Virus record (IMG/VR): IMGVR_UViG_3300042889_001876
Location: 1 to 31,543 of that record
From: a virus
Reading direction: 5' to 3' (one strand)
DNA length: 31,543 bases
Part shown: in pieces, positions 7,139 to 15,231 of the stretch
Layout of the letters: the number at the start of each line of letters is the position of its first letter
Position numbering within the stretch: the stretch's first letter is position 1
Made by a program: the position numbers and the translations under genes
Notes under the pieces: model-generated
The model's database searches: none
The model's input: the letters and a program-made list of their open reading frames with translations, nothing else
What the model was told of the DNA's origin: nothing

Positions 7139-7774
7139 ATGAGTTACACTGATACATATTTCGTCATATCAAGATATAAAGAAAACATCGATTGGATAAA
7201 ATCATATACAACTAATTATATTATTTATAATAAAGCTGAAGAATTGGTTGGATATAATCAAAAATTACAACCAAATTTCGGTGCGAATCAATATGACATT
7301 TGTCATTTTATACATGAAAATTATGAAAATTTACCTGATGTAATTGCGTTCCTTCAAGGAGATCCATTTGACCATTGTTTAATTGATAGATTTAATATAT
7401 TAATTCAAAATAAAAAATTTACACCTTTATTTGGAGATAAAAATTATCCTAATGGAGAGTATTATGAAAATAATACAAGTTGGTATATAAATGGTGAATT
7501 TAATTCACATAAACCAAAATGTAAAGTTTCTAGTTTTGATGAGTTTGCAAATTCAATATTCGCTGATTATAAACATCAAGAAAGATTGATTTTTCCACCA
7601 GGATCTCAATTCATTGTAGAAAAAGAAAGATGTACTTTTTATTCAAAAAATTTTTGGAAAAATATAATGAGTTTTATAAACACAGATATAGGTATTAATG
7701 GAGGAAGAGAAGCGCATATAGTTGAAAGATGTATGCAATTAATTTTCGAAACTACTTTTAAAGAAAAATATTAA
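7139..7774 (+). CDS. DUF3431-family protein (putative glycan-related)
   Basis: This is a 211-aa protein. It matches the layout I know for DUF3431: a start with a short beta strand and Arg (FVISRYKENIDWI), the YNKAE box, NFGANQYDICHFIHENYENL followed by PDVIAFLQGDPFDH, and FPPGSQFIVEKERC, ending with NGGREAHIVERCMQLIF. The family occurs in fungi, bacteria and viruses, often near glycosyltransferases, and is suspected to act on glycans, but no reaction is established to my knowledge. The conserved GDPFDH and GREAHIVER pieces look like binding or catalytic sites. It is followed three bases later by the radical SAM gene, so the two are probably co-translated. Confidence 0.75.
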   Translation: MSYTDTYFVISRYKENIDWIKSYTTNYIIYNKAEELVGYNQKLQPNFGANQYDICHFIHENYENLPDVIAFLQGDPFDHCLIDRFNILIQNKKFTPLFGDKNYPNGEYYENNTSWYINGEFNSHKPKCKVSSFDEFANSIFADYKHQERLIFPPGSQFIVEKERCTFYSKNFWKNIMSFINTDIGINGGREAHIVERCMQLIFETTFKEKY

Positions 7775-7777
7775 TTT

Positions 7778-8851
7778 ATGTTAGAACAAGATCATTTAGA
7801 ACCAGTTCAAGGTAGAACATTTACTAGTAATGTAAGTAAATTATTAAAACATTTAGATAAAATAAAACTTTTACAGGATAAAAAACGACCTTCTCCTGTT
7901 ATGTTTCATATGTCTCCATGTAATCCATGCAATCTTACATGTACTTTTTGTTGTTTTGCAAACAGAACATTAAAAGAAATGCTTACATTTGAACAAATGA
8001 AAAAAGCAATTGATTCTTTTGTTGAATTAGGCACAACAGGAATGGAACTTACAGGTGGAGGTGAACCAACTCTACATCCAGATTTCGGAAGAGTAGTAAA
8101 TTATGCGTATGAAAAAGGACTAAAAATAGGAGTTGTAACAAATGGTACCCAAATTACAAAATGGCATGAAAAAGGAAATGTTTGGGATAAATTACAATGG
8201 ATAAGATTAGGAATGTATGGATTTTATGAAGGATATGAATATGATATTAAAGCTTTAAGAACATACCCTAATTTAGAAATAGGAGCAGCTTATATTTGGG
8301 ACGAAAATTATAAAAATTCTAATAATCCAAATTTACATGGGAATTGGTCAGACAGTAAAGGCAAGAAAATTTCTAAAAATAGACAAACACCAGAACATTT
8401 TGAAAGAATGTTGCAATGGGTTGAAAAAGAAAAAATTCCAACTAGAATAGCATTTAATTCTATTAAAACTGCCGATTTGATTGCAGATGATTTAAATACA
8501 ATTCGTGAAAGAATTAAAGATTTAAATTTAAAATACGCATTTTTGTCCGACTTTAATTATAAAGGTACACGCAGAAACAATCATTGTTATATGCACAATT
8601 TCAAACCATTTGTATTTACAGATGGAAACGTATATGTATGTCCCTGTGCAGAAATGGCAGTAGAAAATACATATAAAGTAAACCCAGAATTTAAAATTTC
8701 TGATATAGACGGTATTCTTGATTTTTACAATTCAGTGTCAGATAATAATGGATATAAAAGATATCATAGTTGTAGCTATTGTAAATATGCATCTCAAAAT
8801 GAATTAATAGATGATGCTTTAATTGAAACAAACCATAACGATTTTGCTTAA
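7778..8851 (+). CDS. radical SAM enzyme with SPASM-like C-terminal cysteines
   Basis: The CX3CX2C motif (Cys51, Cys55, Cys58 in CNLTCTFC) would hold the [4Fe-4S] cluster that cleaves S-adenosylmethionine. It is followed by LTGGGEPTLHPDF, the SAM-binding GGEP motif, and VVTNGTQI. The C-terminal third has further cysteines (HCYMH, VCPCAEM, SCSYC) spaced like an auxiliary-cluster (SPASM or twitch) domain, with TDGNVYVCPCA typical of such domains. At 357 aa it is normal for the class. SPASM enzymes modify peptides or oxidise sugars and alcohols, so in this setting a sugar or aglycone modification is plausible, but the substrate is unknown. It starts three bases after the upstream TAA with no ribosome site. 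Confidence 0.87.
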   Translation: MLEQDHLEPVQGRTFTSNVSKLLKHLDKIKLLQDKKRPSPVMFHMSPCNPCNLTCTFCCFANRTLKEMLTFEQMKKAIDSFVELGTTGMELTGGGEPTLHPDFGRVVNYAYEKGLKIGVVTNGTQITKWHEKGNVWDKLQWIRLGMYGFYEGYEYDIKALRTYPNLEIGAAYIWDENYKNSNNPNLHGNWSDSKGKKISKNRQTPEHFERMLQWVEKEKIPTRIAFNSIKTADLIADDLNTIRERIKDLNLKYAFLSDFNYKGTRRNNHCYMHNFKPFVFTDGNVYVCPCAEMAVENTYKVNPEFKISDIDGILDFYNSVSDNNGYKRYHSCSYCKYASQNELIDDALIETNHNDFA

Positions 8852-8859
8852 TAATATAT

Positions 8860-9543
8860 ATGAAAATAAAAAATGTTAGAGAAAGTGAGTATTTAAATAA
8901 ACCATTCAATGGAAATTTTTACGACGCTGATTATTTTGAAAGAGGTCAAGAAACCGGAAAAGGATGGCTTCAAAATTATAGATGGTTACCAAGAAGAACT
9001 TTCAAAGAAGCATTATCAATTGCGGATTATTTAGATTTAAACGAAAAAAGTTATGTTCTGGATGTAGGATGTGCAAAAGGATTCATAGTAAAAGCACTCA
9101 GACAATTAGAAATTAAAGCAGATGGATGTGACATTAGTGAATATGCATTATCATATGCACCAACTGGATGTTGGAATTGTTCAGAGAAATCATCGTGGGA
9201 TGCACATAGTAGTTTCGGATATACACATATTGTCATCAAAGATATGCTTGAACATTTAACAATGATTCAATTAAAAGAATTACTATCAAATTGTAGTAAA
9301 GTTGCGAATACTCTTTTATGTGTTATTCCAATGGGAGACTCTGGAATATATCGAATACCAGAATATCACATGGAAGTTTCACACTTAATAGCTGAAGACG
9401 AAAATTGGTGGATCAAAAAATTTGAAGAATTCGGATGGGAAATCGAAAAACATTGTCCTCATATAAATGGATTGAAGGATAATTGGCAAAGTCACGCAAA
9501 TGGTGTTGGAAATCATGTATTTGTAATTAAAACCAAAATATGA
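8860..9543 (+). CDS. class I SAM-dependent methyltransferase
   Basis: This is a 227-aa protein with motif I YVLDVGCAKGFIVKAL near residue 65, the acidic post-motif DGCDISEYA, and a later THIVIKDMLEHL corresponding to the family's D-x-x-EH-x position. The region before the Rossmann fold (YDADYFERGQETGKGWLQNY) is typical of methyltransferases found in glycan and nucleotide-sugar clusters. There is an unusual CWNCSEKSSWDAH segment where the cap usually sits. It follows the radical SAM gene by 8 bp and overlaps the next GT2 gene by ATGA. The likely role is O- or N-methylation of a sugar or a capping step; the acceptor is unknown. Confidence 0.82.
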   Translation: MKIKNVRESEYLNKPFNGNFYDADYFERGQETGKGWLQNYRWLPRRTFKEALSIADYLDLNEKSYVLDVGCAKGFIVKALRQLEIKADGCDISEYALSYAPTGCWNCSEKSSWDAHSSFGYTHIVIKDMLEHLTMIQLKELLSNCSKVANTLLCVIPMGDSGIYRIPEYHMEVSHLIAEDENWWIKKFEEFGWEIEKHCPHINGLKDNWQSHANGVGNHVFVIKTKI

Positions 9544-10238
9544 ATTCTTCGATTAGTATATGCATTCCTACTTATGAGATGAAAGGGAAAGGTGTCGAAT
9601 GTCTTTCTTATTCATTTAATATATTAAATAATCAATCATATAAAAATTTTGATGTTATCATATCCGATAATAGTAAAAATGATGAAATAGAAAATTTATG
9701 TAAAAAATGGAATGATAAATTGGACATAAAATATTTTAGAAATCAAGAAAAATATGGAATGTCACAAAATACTAATTTTGCAATTAAAAAAGCAAAAGGA
9801 GACTTTATAAAAATATTGTTTCAAGATGATTTTTTATTTGGAACACAAAGTTTAGAAATACAATTATTTCATATATTAAGCAATTCAAATCATTGGTTAG
9901 TTACAGCCTGTTGTCATACTAAAGATTTAGTTCACTTTTTTAATGAACACTATCCAAAATATCATGATAATATTCAATATGGAGAAAATACAATAAGTTC
10001 ACCGAGTGTATTGATGTTTAAAAATAAAAATATCATTGAATTTGATGAAAACTTATGTTGGTTTATGGATGTTGATTATTATAAAAGACTATATGATATA
10101 TTTGGTTTGCCAAGCATATGCAATTATATTACAGTAGTAAATAGAATTCATGAAAATCAAACGAGTTCAATTATTACAAAAGAAATAGAAGAAAAAGAAA
10201 GAAAATATACGACGGAAAAATATTCTAAAATTATTTAA
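9540..10238 (+). CDS. GT2-family glycosyltransferase
   Basis: The start ISICIPTYEMKGKGVECL is the canonical GT2 opening, followed by FDVIISDNSKNDE (first Asp cluster), YGMSQNTNFAIKKAKGDFIK and ILFQDDFLFG, where QDD is the metal-binding DxD equivalent near residue 98. The 232-aa length covers one GT-A domain, with a WFMDVDYYKRLYDIFG segment in the acceptor region like that of many O-antigen GT2 enzymes. No membrane segment. ATGA overlap at its start couples it to the methyltransferase. Donor sugar is unknown. Confidence 0.87.
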   Translation: MNSSISICIPTYEMKGKGVECLSYSFNILNNQSYKNFDVIISDNSKNDEIENLCKKWNDKLDIKYFRNQEKYGMSQNTNFAIKKAKGDFIKILFQDDFLFGTQSLEIQLFHILSNSNHWLVTACCHTKDLVHFFNEHYPKYHDNIQYGENTISSPSVLMFKNKNIIEFDENLCWFMDVDYYKRLYDIFGLPSICNYITVVNRIHENQTSSIITKEIEEKERKYTTEKYSKII

Positions 10239-10239
10239 T

Positions 10240-11133
10240 ATGGAAAATATTGTTACTTATTGTTTTGACTTAGATGGTACTTTGTGTTATAGTCCACAAA
10301 AATTGTATAAAGATTCAATTCCTTATATAGAAGTAATTGAAAAAGTTAATAAATTATATGACGAGGGTTGTAAAATAGTAATTTTTACTGCTAGAGGAGG
10401 CACTTCAAAAATTGATTATAATGAATTAACGGTTTCACAATTGAAAAAGTGGAATGTAAAATACCACGAATTGATTGATAAAAATAAACCTCACTTTGAT
10501 ATTTTAATTGACGATAAAGCAATTAATGCAAAAACATGGAGAGAACAAAATAATATATTTGTAGATGAACCAAATTATATTGAAAGATACTTATCAGAAG
10601 TCAAATCAATTGCAGACATGTTAGACAGAAAAGAATTGATTAACTTTATAGATTGTATTAAACAATGTAAAGAAAACAAAGGTAGATTATTTGTTCTTGG
10701 TGTTGGTGGTAGTGCAGCCAATGCATCACACGCAGTAAATGATTTTAGAAAGATCTGTGGTATAGAAACATATTCTGTTTCTGAAAATGTAGCAGAACTT
10801 ACTGCGAGAATTAATGATGAAAGTTGGAAAACTTGTTATACCAACTGGTTGAAAGTATCCAATCTTTCAAAAAATGATGTGTTAATGATTTTTTCTGTAG
10901 GAGGAGGGTCTGATACTACTTCTCAAAATCTAGTGGATGCAATGTTATATGGAAAATCAATTGGAAGTAAGATTGTATCTATTGTAAGTAGAGATGGTGG
11001 TATTGCCAAAAAAGAATCAGATGCATGTGTATTAATTCCGGTTATTAATAATTCTAGAATCACTCCTCATGCAGAGGAATGGCAAGGAGTAGTTTTACAT
11101 TTAGTAGTAAATTATTTATCTTATGAACATTAA
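10240..11133 (+). CDS. HAD phosphatase - phosphoheptose isomerase (SIS) fusion
   Basis: Two domains are joined in one 297-aa chain. Residues 1 to about 120 are a small HAD phosphatase of the EcbF/BcbF capsule type: DLDGT with nucleophile Asp10 and acid Asp12, FTARGG (49-54) and KPHFDILIDD (83-92). Residues about 125-297 are a GmhA-like SIS domain: LGVGGSAANASHA (153-165), ENVAELTARINDES (182-195), SVGGGSDTTSQN (219-230) and TPHAEEWQGVVLH (275-287), the form usual in GDP-heptose clusters. The expected steps are sedoheptulose-7-P to D-glycero-D-manno-heptose-7-P (SIS) and removal of the 7-phosphate from the 1,7-bisphosphate (HAD). The transaldolase overlaps its end; kinase and guanylyltransferase genes follow on the other strand. 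Domain calls are strong; step assignment is inferred from neighbours. Confidence 0.87.
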   Translation: MENIVTYCFDLDGTLCYSPQKLYKDSIPYIEVIEKVNKLYDEGCKIVIFTARGGTSKIDYNELTVSQLKKWNVKYHELIDKNKPHFDILIDDKAINAKTWREQNNIFVDEPNYIERYLSEVKSIADMLDRKELINFIDCIKQCKENKGRLFVLGVGGSAANASHAVNDFRKICGIETYSVSENVAELTARINDESWKTCYTNWLKVSNLSKNDVLMIFSVGGGSDTTSQNLVDAMLYGKSIGSKIVSIVSRDGGIAKKESDACVLIPVINNSRITPHAEEWQGVVLHLVVNYLSYEH

Positions 11134-11818
11134 AATATTTGCGGATGGATCAAATATTAAAGAAATATTTGATCTTTATGAAAATAACAAATTAGTAAAG
11201 GGATTTACAACCAATCCTAGCCTCATGAAAAAAGCAGGAGTTACTGATTACACAACATTTATCAAAGATGTTACATCAAAAATTAAAGATCTATCAATTT
11301 CATTCGAAGTATTTGCAGATGATGAAAAAGAAATGACTTATCAAGCAAAGAAAATCGCTAGTTTTGGTGAAAATATTCATGTTAAAATTCCAATTACAAA
11401 TACAAAGGGACAATATACATTAAAAGTAATTGAATCTCTTGTAAATGATAATGTAAAAGTAAATGTTACTGCTGTTTTTACACAAACTCAAATAAATATG
11501 TTAAAAACAGTATTACCAAATAATAAAGACAATATCGTATCAATATTTGCGGGGAGAATTTCTGATACTGGAAGAAATCCTATTCCATATATAACATATT
11601 CACAACTCGCATTAAAAAATCAATGCGAAATATTATGGGCAAGTACAAGACATGTTTATAACATTTATGAAGCTAATCAAGCTAATTGTGATATCATTAC
11701 AGTAACACCAGATCAAATCAAAAAATTGTCTTTGAAAGATAAAGACTTAACGGAATATTCCTTGGAAACTGTAAAAATGTTTTACGATGATGCGACTAGT
11801 TCAGGTTTGGTTCTTTAA
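11123..11818 (+). CDS. transaldolase (small TalC/MipB-type)
   Basis: This is a 231-aa aldolase-type TIM barrel. Signature pieces are FADGSN near the start, GFTTNPSLMKKAGVTDY (27-43), FEVFADD (61-67), HVKIPIT (86-92) with the Schiff-base lysine at 88, VTAVFT, IFAGRISDTG and LWASTRHVYN. Transaldolase moves a dihydroxyacetone unit between sugar phosphates and yields sedoheptulose-7-phosphate, the substrate of the SIS domain encoded just upstream (11-bp overlap). That makes it a likely precursor supplier for heptose rather than a pentose-phosphate housekeeping gene, although cyanophage transaldolases used to redirect host carbon are a known alternative. The 3' end overlaps the convergent nucleotidyltransferase by 18 bp. 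Confidence 0.92.
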   Translation: MNIKIFADGSNIKEIFDLYENNKLVKGFTTNPSLMKKAGVTDYTTFIKDVTSKIKDLSISFEVFADDEKEMTYQAKKIASFGENIHVKIPITNTKGQYTLKVIESLVNDNVKVNVTAVFTQTQINMLKTVLPNNKDNIVSIFAGRISDTGRNPIPYITYSQLALKNQCEILWASTRHVYNIYEANQANCDIITVTPDQIKKLSLKDKDLTEYSLETVKMFYDDATSSGLVL

Positions 11819-12505
11819 ATATTGTTCCAATTCATTCAATCCATTAATAGATCCCATTTCATAAAATCTATTAAATACTTCATATCCCGCTAATTGTTTA
11901 TTAGTCACAAGATCAAACATAACTTGTGATAAATCAAATGAACAATCAGCGGGATATTTATTAAATATAGATATATTAAATATACTTAGACCATAATCTA
12001 TATAATTCATATCTGATGTTTTATTCTTTTTATCATAACAAACTATTTGATTGTCTTTAAATACTACATTACTTGTATCATATAGATTGTCATTTTTAAA
12101 TAAAGTCATCAATCCTTCTTTATTTGTTTTATGAAAATATTCTAATATAGGTTTATATTCTACTGGCAAATAAGAATCACCATATAATACAAAGAAAGTA
12201 TTACTTAACTTTGAATATGCTTTTTTAATCGCACCACCAGTTCCCAATTGTTTTGATCCATCAAAGGAATATTCAAGTATTATATCTTTGTATTTATCAC
12301 CAAAAGCATCTTTTATCATTTCACCCAAATAACCAATACACAAAACAACATGTCTAATACCTTGTTCTTGTAACATATCAAGTTGATATTGTAACATTGG
12401 TTTATTATTAACCATTACCAGTGATTTTGGTATTGTCTTAGTAATAGGTTGTAATCTAGTAGCCAATCCACCACACAATATTAATACTGTTGTTTGATTT
12501 ATCAT
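11801..12505 (-). CDS. hddC: sugar-1-phosphate nucleotidyltransferase, HddC-like (probable heptose-1-P guanylyltransferase)
   Basis: The N-terminus TVLILCGGLATRLQPITKTI is the GGxxTRLxPxT nucleotide-binding motif, followed by PKSLVMVNNKPML, and LGTGGAIKKA and LYGDSYLP (the Mg-binding GD). At 234 aa it has the short single-domain form of HddC/ManC-N-type enzymes, without the C-terminal helices of RmlA. It begins with an ATGA overlap after the GHMP kinase, and in known clusters HddA and HddC are a pair that makes heptose-1-P and then GDP-D-glycero-D-manno-heptose. The nucleotide (GTP against CTP or dTTP) is inferred from context only. Confidence 0.8.
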   Translation of the reverse strand: MINQTTVLILCGGLATRLQPITKTIPKSLVMVNNKPMLQYQLDMLQEQGIRHVVLCIGYLGEMIKDAFGDKYKDIILEYSFDGSKQLGTGGAIKKAYSKLSNTFFVLYGDSYLPVEYKPILEYFHKTNKEGLMTLFKNDNLYDTSNVVFKDNQIVCYDKKNKTSDMNYIDYGLSIFNISIFNKYPADCSFDLSQVMFDLVTNKQLAGYEVFNRFYEMGSINGLNELEQYLKNQT

Positions 12506-13482
12506 GACATTATTTGTTTTGTACCTTCAAAATCAAAACTAAATCTCACTTCTTTAAGTCCTAAAGAACGCATTGTTTTTCTTAAATTAGCTTTATCTTC
12601 AGAATAAAACATCAAAAATCCTCCACCGCCAGCACCAATCAATTTACCTCCAATTGCTCCATTTTGCATTGCCATGTCATACCATTCATTTATCTTTGAA
12701 TTGCTCATATTACTGCTTCTTTTCTTTTTATTCTGCCAATGTACATCCATAAGTTTAGCAAATTCAACTAAATCACCATCTTCAAGTAATTTTTTACTTT
12801 TATAACCAAGTTCTTTAACAAAATGAAGATTATCATTCATTTCTTTGTCATCTTGTTTGGATTTTTGATCTTGTTCCTTTAATATAGAAGAAGCCGATCT
12901 TGAATATCCAGTAAAAAATAATAATAAATTATCAGTTAATTTATCAAAGGTTTCCTCACTTATTCTTAAAGGTGATGTAACAACTGATCCGTCTTTGTTA
13001 AAAGTAAATTGAGTAATTCCACCATATGATGAAATGAATTGGTCTTGTTTACCAATTGGCTCTTTAAGCATATTTAATTCAATATGACATGCCTGTTCTG
13101 CTAATTCCTTTGCATTAACTATATTTTTCTTGTAAACATGAAGAGCTTTAAGCAAAGCAGTAGTAAAACTACTAGATGATCCAAGCCCTGTTCCAGAAGG
13201 AATATCTGCCATTGAAGACAATTCTAAACCTTTACCATCCATTCCAACATATTGAAATGCATTCCTAATAATTGGATGATCAATTTGACTAGCATCATCT
13301 ACACTTTCCATTTTGGAATATTTTACAATAAGACCAGGAGCAAAGTTTTCGTGTAATGTGATATAAACATATTTGTTTATTGCTGCAGAAATTAAAAATC
13401 CGTCAAACTTTTCATAGTATGAAGGAACATCCGTTCCTCCACCACCCAATGTAATTCTTAATGGAGATCTTGTAATTATCAT
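12502..13482 (-). CDS. hddA: GHMP kinase, HddA-like (probable D-glycero-D-manno-heptose-7-phosphate kinase)
   Basis: This 326-aa protein opens with TRSPLRITLGGGGTDVPSYY (4-23), the substrate-side motif of HddA and FucK-type GHMP kinases. It is followed by IPSGTGLGSSSSF (94-106), the ATP-binding P-GLGSSS loop, and near the end IGAGGGGFLMF, GHMP motif 3. HddA phosphorylates D-glycero-D-manno-heptose-7-phosphate at C1. Assignment over L-fucokinase or galactokinase rests on the adjoining nucleotidyltransferase and the SIS-HAD and transaldolase genes on the opposite strand. It overlaps the downstream HddC-like gene by 4 bp and follows the Gfo/Idh gene by 1 bp, so this is one operon. Confidence 0.86.
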   Translation of the reverse strand: MIITRSPLRITLGGGGTDVPSYYEKFDGFLISAAINKYVYITLHENFAPGLIVKYSKMESVDDASQIDHPIIRNAFQYVGMDGKGLELSSMADIPSGTGLGSSSSFTTALLKALHVYKKNIVNAKELAEQACHIELNMLKEPIGKQDQFISSYGGITQFTFNKDGSVVTSPLRISEETFDKLTDNLLLFFTGYSRSASSILKEQDQKSKQDDKEMNDNLHFVKELGYKSKKLLEDGDLVEFAKLMDVHWQNKKKRSSNMSNSKINEWYDMAMQNGAIGGKLIGAGGGGFLMFYSEDKANLRKTMRSLGLKEVRFSFDFEGTKQIMS

Positions 13483-13483
13483 A

Positions 13484-14452
13484 TTATTTATTATAAATTG
13501 TTTCTACGACTGTTAATACATTAATTGCTTCTTGTATACCTGGAACAGAAGTTCTGTTTAATACTATATCATTTATAAACTCATTCATTTCAATTTTCCA
13601 AGAATTATCTTGTTTGGGAAATTCATAAATAGTTGTATCAGGTGGTCCCATTTCATCTGTCATCTTATAAAAATACAATCTTTCAGTTCCGTAACTCCCA
13701 CCCAATCCTTCCCAATGACATTTTGCGTATTTAAAATAAACTTCTAAACTAAAAGTGTTTTTCCATTCTGTACAACTAACATGTAACCAAGCAGTATTAT
13801 TTTTGTTATTTTTAAGACTTAAGAACGCATTGTCTTCTACATCCATTTTCCAATAATAAGTATTTATGTGTCCATCAATCTGGGTATATTCACCCATAAA
13901 AATACTTGCCAAATCAATTAAATGTACTCCTTGATCAATTAATTCACCGCCACCAGATATAGTTTTATCTGACCGCCATTCCGATTCATATCCAATTCGT
14001 CCACCATGACCATATCTGGCTCTTAAAAACATAAAATCACCAAGTTCACCATCTGAAATCAATTCATTCATCTTAATACATGATGGATGATATCGATGAT
14101 TATATCCTATTCTTATAAGGGAACCCGATTCTTTAGATGCTTGTTTTAGTTGATTTAATTCATTTACACTGATACTTCCTGGTTTTTCTATCAATACATG
14201 TTTACCATGTTTAATTAACTTTAAAGCAATTGAATATAATTGATTGTTGATTACAGATACAATTACTGCATTTACTCTAACATCAGTACAAATTACATTT
14301 ATATCATTCGTTGCAATACATCCATTATATTGATTTGCCAATGATTCAGCTCGTTTAAAGTCAATATCACATGTATATAAAAGTAAATTTTGAGATAAAC
14401 TTTTTGCTCTTTTTTGACCAATCAACCCACATCCAATTATAGCAAAATTCAT
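13484..14452 (-). CDS. Gfo/Idh/MocA-family oxidoreductase
   Basis: This is a 322-aa protein. An N-terminal Rossmann fold starts MNFAIIGCGLIGQKRAKSL (GxGxxG). The hallmark EKPGSISVNEL follows near residue 90, the lysine being the family's catalytic Lys, with GYNHRYHPS close behind. The C-terminal alpha/beta domain has GGGELIDQGVHLIDLA near 165-180, containing the conserved D-x-G-x-H-x-x-D substrate-site pattern. These enzymes oxidise or reduce ring hydroxyls with NAD(P). In sugar clusters they make keto- or amino-sugar precursors, and next to an SDR and HddA they commonly tailor the heptose or hexose. The exact substrate is unknown. It lies one base from both operon neighbours. Confidence 0.88.
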   Translation of the reverse strand: MNFAIIGCGLIGQKRAKSLSQNLLLYTCDIDFKRAESLANQYNGCIATNDINVICTDVRVNAVIVSVINNQLYSIALKLIKHGKHVLIEKPGSISVNELNQLKQASKESGSLIRIGYNHRYHPSCIKMNELISDGELGDFMFLRARYGHGGRIGYESEWRSDKTISGGGELIDQGVHLIDLASIFMGEYTQIDGHINTYYWKMDVEDNAFLSLKNNKNNTAWLHVSCTEWKNTFSLEVYFKYAKCHWEGLGGSYGTERLYFYKMTDEMGPPDTTIYEFPKQDNSWKIEMNEFINDIVLNRTSVPGIQEAINVLTVVETIYNK

Positions 14453-14453
14453 A

Positions 14454-15230
14454 TCAACTCCATTTTTTATTTCTATCTTCAGGAACTATTCGTCTAAGTG
14501 TATAAACATCGGTATTTTGTATATCTTGTATATTGTTTTTAATTGCGTTTAAATCGTCCCATTGAGCACTTATAATCTTTCCACTAATACCATTTGTAGA
14601 TATCAAAAATTCTATAAGTTCTATTACTTTTTCAATCTTTCCATCATTATCTTTCGATAATTTATTAGCAGATTCCCATTCTTTTTTACCCGCAAGTTCA
14701 CTATTAGATAATACTTGTTTAGTCATATTAGTATAAATTGCGCCGGGAGCAATTGCATTGATCTCTATATTGGAATTAAATTCATCAGACAGTATCTCTA
14801 CTAATCTTAAAATTCCTGTTTTGGCAACACCATATGATGAAAAGTTTGGTCTAGATGATGTAGAACCACCACCGGAAAAACAAATGATTTTTGATTTATT
14901 TAATAGTTTATAAAAAGAATATATGGTATAATATGTACCAATCAAATTTACATTGATATTATTTGTCCATTTTAATGGATCAGATAACATTGCCGGACCA
15001 ATTGGATCTTGTATACCAGCACAACAAATTAGACAGTCTACATGACTCCATTCTTTTGATATAGAATCAACACATTTTTGCATTGAATTAAGATCAGATA
15101 CATCACATTGAAAACTGAAACCATCTTGTTTTGATCGTGAAATTTTACAAACATTATGGTTTTTTTCAATAAAATATTTAGATAATAATTTACCTATCCC
15201 ACTACTAGATCCTGTAATAACTATATTCAT
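14454..15230 (-). CDS. short-chain dehydrogenase/reductase (classical SDR)
   Basis: This 258-aa protein has TGSSSGIG (6-13), the cofactor motif, CDVSDL (42-47), ICCAG (68-72, where classical SDRs have NNAG), Asn95, the catalytic Ser in CFSGGGS (117-123) and Tyr133 with Lys137 in YGVAK. After the active site it has AIAPGAIYT, also usual. The last 40 residues include ISGKIISAQWDD, the common C-terminal SDR pattern. It probably reduces or oxidises a sugar intermediate handled by the neighbouring Gfo/Idh enzyme; the pair recurs in heptose and O-antigen clusters. Its stop lies 1 bp before the next gene. Confidence 0.88.
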   Translation of the reverse strand: MNIVITGSSSGIGKLLSKYFIEKNHNVCKISRSKQDGFSFQCDVSDLNSMQKCVDSISKEWSHVDCLICCAGIQDPIGPAMLSDPLKWTNNINVNLIGTYYTIYSFYKLLNKSKIICFSGGGSTSSRPNFSSYGVAKTGILRLVEILSDEFNSNIEINAIAPGAIYTNMTKQVLSNSELAGKKEWESANKLSKDNDGKIEKVIELIEFLISTNGISGKIISAQWDDLNAIKNNIQDIQNTDVYTLRRIVPEDRNKKWS

Positions 15231-15231
15231 T

